Shown: piece after piece, positions 7,182 through 11,412 of the stretch | Layout of the letters: every line of letters starts with the position of its first letter | How positions within the stretch are numbered: the first letter of the stretch is position 1 | Assembly: GCA_903953615.1 (NCBI GenBank) | Contig: CAJBKH010000299.1 | Span: 1-11,412, forward strand | From: an uncultured Bacteroidota bacterium | GTDB lineage: Bacteria; Bacteroidota; Bacteroidia; NS11-12g; UBA955 | Direction: 5' to 3' | DNA length: 11,412 bases | Notes under the pieces: generated by a model | Told to the model about the DNA's origin: nothing | Database searches by the model: none | The model's input: only the letters and a program-made list of their open reading frames with translations | Position numbers and translations under genes: made by a program

Positions 7182-9185
7182 ATGTCAAATATCCTAGATT
7201 CTAAAATTCCTGAAGGAAATTTAAACGAGAAATGGACCAAATATAAATCTTCTGTTCACTTGGTAAATCCAGCGAACAAAAGAAGTCTTGAAATTATTGT
7301 CGTGGGTTCTGGTCTTGCAGGGTCAGCAGCAGCAGCCTCTTTAGCCGAAATGGGTTACAAGGTAAAATGTTTCTGCTTTCAAGATTCTCCAAGAAGAGCT
7401 CACAGTATTGCTGCACAGGGTGGTATCAATGCCGCTAAGAACTATCAAAACGATGGCGACAGCACTTATCGCTTATTCTACGATACCATTAAAGGTGGCG
7501 ATTACAGAGCAAGAGAAGGCAATGTGCACAGATTGGCTGAGGTTAGCTCAAGCATCATCGACCAATGTGTTGCGCAAGGTGTGCCTTTTGCAAGAGAATA
7601 CGGTGGATTGTTAAGTAACCGTTCATTTGGTGGTACACAAGTACAAAGAACATTCTATGCTGCAGGTCAAACTGGTCAGCAATTATTATTAGGTGCTTAT
7701 AGTGCCTTAGAAAGACAAGTCGGTATGGGGCAAGTAAAAATGTACTCCCGTCACGAAATGTTAGATGTTGTAACCATTGATGGCAAAGCCCGTGGTATCA
7801 TCGCGAGAGATTTAGTAACGGGTAAATTGGAAAGACATTTTGGACACGCTGTATTACTTTGTTCAGGTGGTTATGGTAACGTGTTTTACCTTTCAACCAA
7901 TGCGATGGGTAGCAACGTAACGGCTGCTTGGAAAGCGCACAAACGCGGTGCTTACATGGCCAACCCTTGCTATACACAAATTCACCCAACTTGTATTCCA
8001 CGTTCTGGCGACCACCAATCAAAATTAACTTTGATGTCTGAGTCGTTGAGAAACGATGGTAGAATATGGGTGCCTGCTAAAAAAGAAGATGCAGAAGCAT
8101 TGAGAAATGGCACTTTGCGTCCAACCCAAATTAAAGAAGAAGACAGAGATTATTATTTAGAAAGAAGATACCCTGCTTTTGGTAACCTAGTGCCAAGAGA
8201 CGTGGCCAGTCGTGCCGCTAAAGAAAGATGCGATGCTGGTTATGGTGTAAATACGACAGGTGAGGCTGTGTATTTAGATTTCTTCTACAACATGACCGAG
8301 AAATACGGCAGAACAGAAGCCACTAAAAAAGGCATCGAGAACCCAACAGCTGCTCAGTTAAAAGAGTTTGGTGCTGGTGTAATTAAAGAGAAATACGGTA
8401 ACTTGTTCGATATGTACAAACAAATTACGGGTGTTGATCCATATGAAGAGCCAATGCAAATTTATCCTGCAGTACACTATACAATGGGCGGTCTTTGGGT
8501 TGATTATAACTTAATGACAACCGTTCCTGGTTTATATGCTTTAGGCGAAGCTAATTTTAGCGACCATGGTGCTAACAGATTAGGTGCTTCTGCCTTAATG
8601 CAAGGTTTGGCCGATGGATACTTCGTTATTCCATACACAATTGGCGATTACTTAGCAGATGAAATTAGAACCAAAGCTATTTCTACCGATCACCCTGCAT
8701 TCGTTGCAACGGAAAAAGAAGTTGAAGATAAAATTCAAAAATTGTTAAACATAAAAGGGACTAAGTCTGTTGATCATTATCACAAACGCTTGGGTAAAAT
8801 TATGTGGGATGAATGTGGTATGGCGCGTAATACCGAGGGTTTGAAATCTGCGATTGCCGCAATACAACAAATAAAAGCAGAATTTTGGAGTAATGTAAGG
8901 GTTCCAGGTGATGCCAATGAATTCAACCAAGAATTAGAAAAAGCAGGTCGTGTGGCCGATTTTATCGAGTTAGGCGAATTGATGTGTAAAGATGCTTTAG
9001 AAAGAAACGAAAGTTGTGGCGGTCACTTCAGAGAAGAATACCAAACCAGCGAAGGTGAAGCATTAAGAGACGATGTGAACTTTGCATTTGTATCTGCTTG
9101 GGAAAACCAAGAAGGCGGATGGAAATTACACAAAGAAGAATTGAAATTCGAGAACATTAAAATTGCAGCAAGAAGTTATAAATAG
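7182..9185 (+). CDS. sdhA: Succinate dehydrogenase/fumarate reductase flavoprotein subunit
   Basis: SdhA oxidises succinate to fumarate on covalently bound FAD and hands electrons to SdhB. It has 667 residues, in the range of the B-type proteins. The FAD Rossmann motif is VGSGLAGSAAA at 41-51. His74 in RRAHSIAAQGGINAA (71-85) is the FAD attachment site. The HPT segment is at 268-270, and the catalytic Arg lies in LVPRDVASR (336-344), probably Arg339. HYTMGG at 432-437 and LGEANFSDHGANRLGASAL at 454-472 complete the flavin and dicarboxylate sites. Cys611 and His615 lie in the helical C-terminal part. The TAG stop overlaps the first base pairs of a heptamer repeat array. Direct continuation to sdhB is interrupted by another gene. 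Confidence 0.98.
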   Translation: MSNILDSKIPEGNLNEKWTKYKSSVHLVNPANKRSLEIIVVGSGLAGSAAAASLAEMGYKVKCFCFQDSPRRAHSIAAQGGINAAKNYQNDGDSTYRLFYDTIKGGDYRAREGNVHRLAEVSSSIIDQCVAQGVPFAREYGGLLSNRSFGGTQVQRTFYAAGQTGQQLLLGAYSALERQVGMGQVKMYSRHEMLDVVTIDGKARGIIARDLVTGKLERHFGHAVLLCSGGYGNVFYLSTNAMGSNVTAAWKAHKRGAYMANPCYTQIHPTCIPRSGDHQSKLTLMSESLRNDGRIWVPAKKEDAEALRNGTLRPTQIKEEDRDYYLERRYPAFGNLVPRDVASRAAKERCDAGYGVNTTGEAVYLDFFYNMTEKYGRTEATKKGIENPTAAQLKEFGAGVIKEKYGNLFDMYKQITGVDPYEEPMQIYPAVHYTMGGLWVDYNLMTTVPGLYALGEANFSDHGANRLGASALMQGLADGYFVIPYTIGDYLADEIRTKAISTDHPAFVATEKEVEDKIQKLLNIKGTKSVDHYHKRLGKIMWDECGMARNTEGLKSAIAAIQQIKAEFWSNVRVPGDANEFNQELEKAGRVADFIELGELMCKDALERNESCGGHFREEYQTSEGEALRDDVNFAFVSAWENQEGGWKLHKEELKFENIKIAARSYK

Positions 9186-9225
9186 TATAGAGGAACAAGT
9201 AACTAGGCAATTGGAATTAGTGAAA
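9184..9225 (+). repeat. Left array of six degenerate 7-bp units (AGKRAWT)
   Basis: Read on the plus strand, six contiguous 7-base units begin at 9184, 9191, 9198, 9205, 9212 and 9219, for example AGTATAG then AGGAACA. G at position 2 is present in all six and A at position 1 in five. The array begins inside the sdhA stop codon and ends 14 bases before the next ATG. It mirrors the array at 9616-9650 in inverted orientation. Confidence 0.7.
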
Positions 9226-9239
9226 AAAAGATAATTTGC

Positions 9240-9617
9240 ATGGAGAAAATAAAAGTAAATTCATATAAAGATTTGTTAGTTTGGCAAAAAGCCATTGATA
9301 TTTCTGTTGAAGTATATCAAATTACAAATAACTTTCCTCAGACCGAAATTTATGGTTTAACTAACCAAATTAGAAGAGCCTCTAATTCAGTTTCATTGAA
9401 TATTGCAGAAGGATATGGCAGGAACTCGACAAAGTCTTACATTGCTTTCCTAAATATCGCAAATGCCTCACTACTTGAGCTTGAATCTGGTCTATACCTA
9501 TCAGAAAAATTGAATTTTATAAAAACAAATAACCTCGAAAAAATTTATCAAATGATTATTGAAGAAAGCAAAATGTTAGTTTCATTAATTTCAAAACTTA
9601 AATTAAAAACGCAATAA
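9240..9617 (+). CDS. Four-helix-bundle protein, 23S rRNA intervening-sequence (S23) family
   Basis: The protein has 125 residues, normal for this family, and appears intact. Family landmarks are YKDLLVWQKAIDISVEVYQIT at about 9-29, FPQTEIYGLTNQIRRASNSV at 33-52, NIAEGYGRNSTKSYIAFLNIA at 55-75 and SLLELESGLYLSEKL at 78-92, giving four predicted amphipathic helices. Relatives are encoded inside 23S rRNA intervening sequences of Leptospira and other bacteria. The Avd protein of diversity-generating retroelements has the same fold and assembles as a basic pentamer. No enzymatic activity is established for the family, and nucleic-acid binding is plausible. The gene is AT-rich (about 29% G+C) and has no own promoter matching the Bacteroidota pattern, so it probably depends on sdh transcription. 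No reverse transcriptase or rRNA lies nearby. The ATG at 9240 has no Shine-Dalgarno. Confidence 0.9.
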   Translation: MEKIKVNSYKDLLVWQKAIDISVEVYQITNNFPQTEIYGLTNQIRRASNSVSLNIAEGYGRNSTKSYIAFLNIANASLLELESGLYLSEKLNFIKTNNLEKIYQMIIEESKMLVSLISKLKLKTQ

Positions 9618-9650
9618 ACCCTATTCCCTAAATACTATTTCCTAATCCCT
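9616..9650 (-). repeat. Right array of five degenerate 7-bp units (inverted AGKRAWT)
   Basis: Read on the minus strand, five contiguous units occupy 9644-9650, 9637-9643, 9630-9636, 9623-9629 and 9616-9622, for example AGGGATT then AGGAAAT. All five begin with AG and end with T. The array starts inside the stop codon of the four-helix-bundle gene and ends 15 bases before sdhB. Two adjacent units here (AGTATTT, AGGGAAT) align with two adjacent units of the left array (AGTATAG, AGGAACA). Confidence 0.75.
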
Positions 9651-9665
9651 TAAAATAAAAGTACA

Positions 9666-10412
9666 ATGAAAATAAATTTGAAAGTTTGGCGTCAAAAAAA
9701 TAACAAAGCCAAAGGTGAATTAAAAGATTATAAAGTAGATCACGTTTCTCCTGATATGTCTTTCTTGGAAATGTTCGATGTGTTAAATGAAGATTTGATT
9801 ACCAAAGGTGACGATCCTATTGCATTCGATCATGACTGCCGCGAGGGTATTTGTGGAAGTTGTAGCATGCACATCAATGGCCGTCCACACGGTCCTTTGG
9901 CGGGTGTTACCACTTGTCAATTGCACATGCGTTCGTTTAAGGATGGCGATACCATTGTGGTTGAACCATGGAGAGCGGGTGCTTTTCCTGTAACCAAAGA
10001 TTTATCTGTTGATAGAACAGCCTTCGATAGAATCATTGCAGCAGGTGGATTTATTTCTGTGAATACAGGCAATGCACAAGATGCTAATAATTTACCAATT
10101 GGTAAAGAAGCCGCTGATGAGGCCTTTATGAGTGCCGCTTGTATCGGTTGTGGTGCTTGTGTTGCCGCTTGTAAAAATGCAAGTGCCATGTTATTCGTAT
10201 CTGCTAAAGTATCTCAATTGGCTTTGTTGCCACAAGGACAGCCAGAAGCTAAAATGCGTGTAATGGCCATGGTGAATCAGATGGATGCAGAAGGCTTTGG
10301 TAGCTGTACCAATACTGGTGCATGCAGTGCCGAGTGCCCTAAAGGTATCGACTTAAGTAATATCGCTAGAATGAATAGAGAGTTTTTCTCTGCGAATTTA
10401 ACTGGTAAATAA
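9666..10412 (+). CDS. sdhB: Succinate dehydrogenase/fumarate reductase iron-sulfur subunit
   Basis: SdhB carries electrons from the flavin to the heme/quinone subunit through three clusters. It has 248 residues. The N-terminal ferredoxin domain holds the [2Fe-2S] ligands Cys58, Cys63, Cys66 (CREGICGSC) and Cys84. The C-terminal domain has CIGCGACVAAC at 159-169 and CTNTGACSAECP at 214-225, which supply the [4Fe-4S] and [3Fe-4S] clusters (Cys159, 162, 165 and 224; Cys169, 214 and 220 by family analogy). All ligands are present. The gene is 480 bases from sdhA instead of directly adjacent, because of the intervening four-helix-bundle gene. No promoter of the usual pattern is visible in the 48 bases before it, so it must be read from the sdhC promoter. 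A strong terminator follows. Confidence 0.97.
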   Translation: MKINLKVWRQKNNKAKGELKDYKVDHVSPDMSFLEMFDVLNEDLITKGDDPIAFDHDCREGICGSCSMHINGRPHGPLAGVTTCQLHMRSFKDGDTIVVEPWRAGAFPVTKDLSVDRTAFDRIIAAGGFISVNTGNAQDANNLPIGKEAADEAFMSAACIGCGACVAACKNASAMLFVSAKVSQLALLPQGQPEAKMRVMAMVNQMDAEGFGSCTNTGACSAECPKGIDLSNIARMNREFFSANLTGK

Positions 10413-10433
10413 ACCTTATAAGCTTCATAATAG

Positions 10434-10470
10434 AAAGCAAGTATTCAAAAGGATACTTGCTTTTTTGTTT
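10434..10470 (+). terminator. Rho-independent terminator of the sdh operon
   Basis: AAAGCAAGTAT at 10434-10444 pairs perfectly (11 bp) with ATACTTGCTTT at 10453-10463 around an 8-base loop. A T run (10461-10466, one G, then more T) follows. It sits 21 bases after the sdhB stop and closes the operon. Confidence 0.92.
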
Positions 10471-10487
10471 TTAAGATGGTAAGTTTG
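10457..10487 (+). promoter_or_regulatory. Candidate promoter of the lipoprotein pair
   Basis: TTG at 10457-10459, a 20-base spacer and TAAGTTTG at 10480-10487 fit the Bacteroidota pattern. The -33 element lies in the arm of the sdh terminator. The -7 box ends eight bases before the ATG at 10496, so the leader would be only a few bases long. That makes this either a near-leaderless transcript or a chance match. Confidence 0.4.
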
Positions 10488-10495
10488 ATAGCAAT

Positions 10496-10999
10496 ATGAA
10501 ATACGTTTTCAGAATAAGCTTAATGTGCATGCTGTTTTCAATATCAGCTTGCTCAACAAGCGATGACAAAGTGATTTATTCGGCTTATAAGCCAGTGCTG
10601 ATGGACAATACAAAACTGACCACAGATGTGTTCTTGCTGCCAGCCCAAGAGAATAAAACCATCACCCTCATGCGCCAAATGGGCAATTATCTGCTCGCTT
10701 TAGATTATGGCTTGGGCATTCATGTGATCGATGTTAGCAATCCCAATCTGCCCGTTAAAAAAAGTTTCTACCAAATACCGGCTTGTATCGATTTTGAAGT
10801 CAAAGGCAACACTGTATACGCGAATAATTACCGCGACTTTATAACCATCGATTTTAATACCATTACTGCACCCATTGTTTTAAAACGCGAAGCCAATGCT
10901 TTTGATATTACCATCAAAACAATCGATGGATTGAAAGTACATGAAAAACTAAAACAATTGCCTCCGAATACCACCATCATTAGCTACGAAAAAATATGA
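10496..10999 (+). CDS. Small lipoprotein with one LVIVD-like repeat
   Basis: The product has 167 residues. A lipoprotein signal peptide ends in the lipobox ISAC with Cys19, followed by STSDD, so it is predicted to be lipid-anchored in the envelope. The middle (about 67-125) resembles the LVIVD repeat of beta-propeller-like surface proteins: LLALDYGLGIHVIDVSNPN at 67-85, then a second strand set with VKGNTVYANNYRDFITIDF at 102-120. Proteins with this repeat usually carry several copies and are longer, so this one is short. The function is unknown; adhesion or envelope scaffolding is only a guess. Its stop overlaps the start of the next gene by ATGA, implying co-translation. It lies just after the sdh terminator and is a separate unit. 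Confidence 0.75.
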   Translation: MKYVFRISLMCMLFSISACSTSDDKVIYSAYKPVLMDNTKLTTDVFLLPAQENKTITLMRQMGNYLLALDYGLGIHVIDVSNPNLPVKKSFYQIPACIDFEVKGNTVYANNYRDFITIDFNTITAPIVLKREANAFDITIKTIDGLKVHEKLKQLPPNTTIISYEKI

Positions 11000-11412
11000 A
11001 ATTAAATCTCATCTTCTGTTTGCTTTTGCTTGGTGCATTGGCCTGTGGCAAAAAGGATATCGGTCCTCAATTGCAAACCGACACTTCACCAAACAGTCTA
11101 AACTTTGGCCTCATAGGCATCAATCAAAATAATTTATTTCTTAATAAAGTAAATGATGTAACAGCCTATGATTTTAATGGTAATCCAATAAAAATATTAA
11201 ATACCTACAACCGCTCAAAATACAATTCAATCATGGTGAAGGATTCATTCTTAGCCATCTCAAACCAAGATTTAATTCTTTATAGAATGAGTAGCAGCGG
11301 CACTTTATCGGAGGTAACAAAAGCAAATTATTTATACAACAGCTATACAACCAGTGATCTTATATTAAAAGATACCCTTATGATTTTATTGAACAATAGA
11401 TTTCTTTCGAAC
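10996..11412 (+). CDS. Second lipoprotein, beta-rich (3' end beyond window)
   Basis: An open frame of 139 codons runs to the window edge without a stop. The N-terminus MKLNLIFCLLLLGALACGKKD is a lipoprotein signal peptide with the lipobox GALAC and Cys17. The following sequence is rich in short alternating hydrophobic stretches (NNLFLNKVNDVTAYDF, SIMVKDSFLAISNQ, TTSDLILKDTLMILLN), consistent with repeated beta blades similar to those of its upstream partner. I do not recognise a named family. The ATGA overlap with the preceding gene suggests that the two lipoproteins are made together and may act together. The missing 3' part could hold LVIVD-type repeats. Confidence 0.75.
   Translation, partial: MKLNLIFCLLLLGALACGKKDIGPQLQTDTSPNSLNFGLIGINQNNLFLNKVNDVTAYDFNGNPIKILNTYNRSKYNSIMVKDSFLAISNQDLILYRMSSSGTLSEVTKANYLYNSYTTSDLILKDTLMILLNNRFLSN

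Larger units (their letters stand above)
9184..9650 (+). mobile_element. Possible inserted four-helix-bundle cassette
   Basis: The unit consists of one AT-rich gene enclosed by inverted arrays of related 7-bp repeats, placed in the sdhA-sdhB gap. It has no transposase, and no target-site duplication was identified. Composition (103 G+C in 360 bases at 9241-9600, against 153 in 360 at 7501-7860 of sdhA), location and symmetric ends together suggest insertion as a unit. Mobility is an inference only. Confidence 0.4.

Noticed and set aside
9232..9238. TAATTTG as a promoter for the four-helix-bundle gene
   Set aside because: The spacer inside the box is one base short, and the box would end one base before the ATG.
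1..11412. CRISPR arrays, tRNA or rRNA genes, transposases, reverse transcriptase
   Set aside because: I looked for these on both strands and saw none. The only repeats are those listed.

Overview
The window comes from a chromosome of a Bacteroidota bacterium. The evidence is the protein families (a B-type sdhC-sdhA-sdhB succinate:quinone oxidoreductase, a Bacteroidota-style YidC with a large periplasmic domain, small lipoproteins), A-rich leaders with few Shine-Dalgarno sequences, and several matches to the Bacteroidota promoter pattern TTG-N(17-23)-TAnnTTTG. G+C is about 40% in most genes. The genus cannot be decided from this stretch.

Layout. Positions 1-1304 (minus): birA (biotin protein ligase) followed by coaX (type III pantothenate kinase, cut by the window edge), joined by an ATGA overlap. 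Positions 1340-1831 (plus): rsfS, divergent from birA, with an unusual Lys-Ala tail. Positions 1909-4479 (minus): yidC then rsmE, six bases apart and in the same frame. Positions 4480-4690: intergenic, with the yidC promoter and a strong terminator. Positions 4691-6143 (minus): pyrD, then a small exported Spy/CpxP-like protein. Positions 6379-10412 (plus): the sdhCAB operon with a near-perfect promoter before it and a strong terminator after it. Positions 10496-11412 (plus): two overlapping small lipoprotein genes, the second cut by the window edge.

Most of this is housekeeping: cofactor synthesis (CoA, biotin attachment), ribosome hibernation and rRNA methylation, membrane protein insertion, pyrimidine synthesis and respiration. 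PyrD is the quinone-linked class and complex II also feeds the quinone pool, so the two divergent units at 5124-10412 share an electron acceptor.

The most unusual structure is at 9184-9650. An AT-rich gene (about 29% G+C, against about 42% in sdhA) for a four-helix-bundle protein of the 23S rRNA intervening-sequence family lies between sdhA and sdhB. It is bracketed by two arrays of degenerate 7-bp tandem repeats in inverted orientation: six units before the gene and five units after it. The arrays start and stop at the flanking stop codons. This looks like a compact inserted cassette that leaves the host operon intact, comparable in design to the intervening sequences that carry this family inside 23S rRNA genes.
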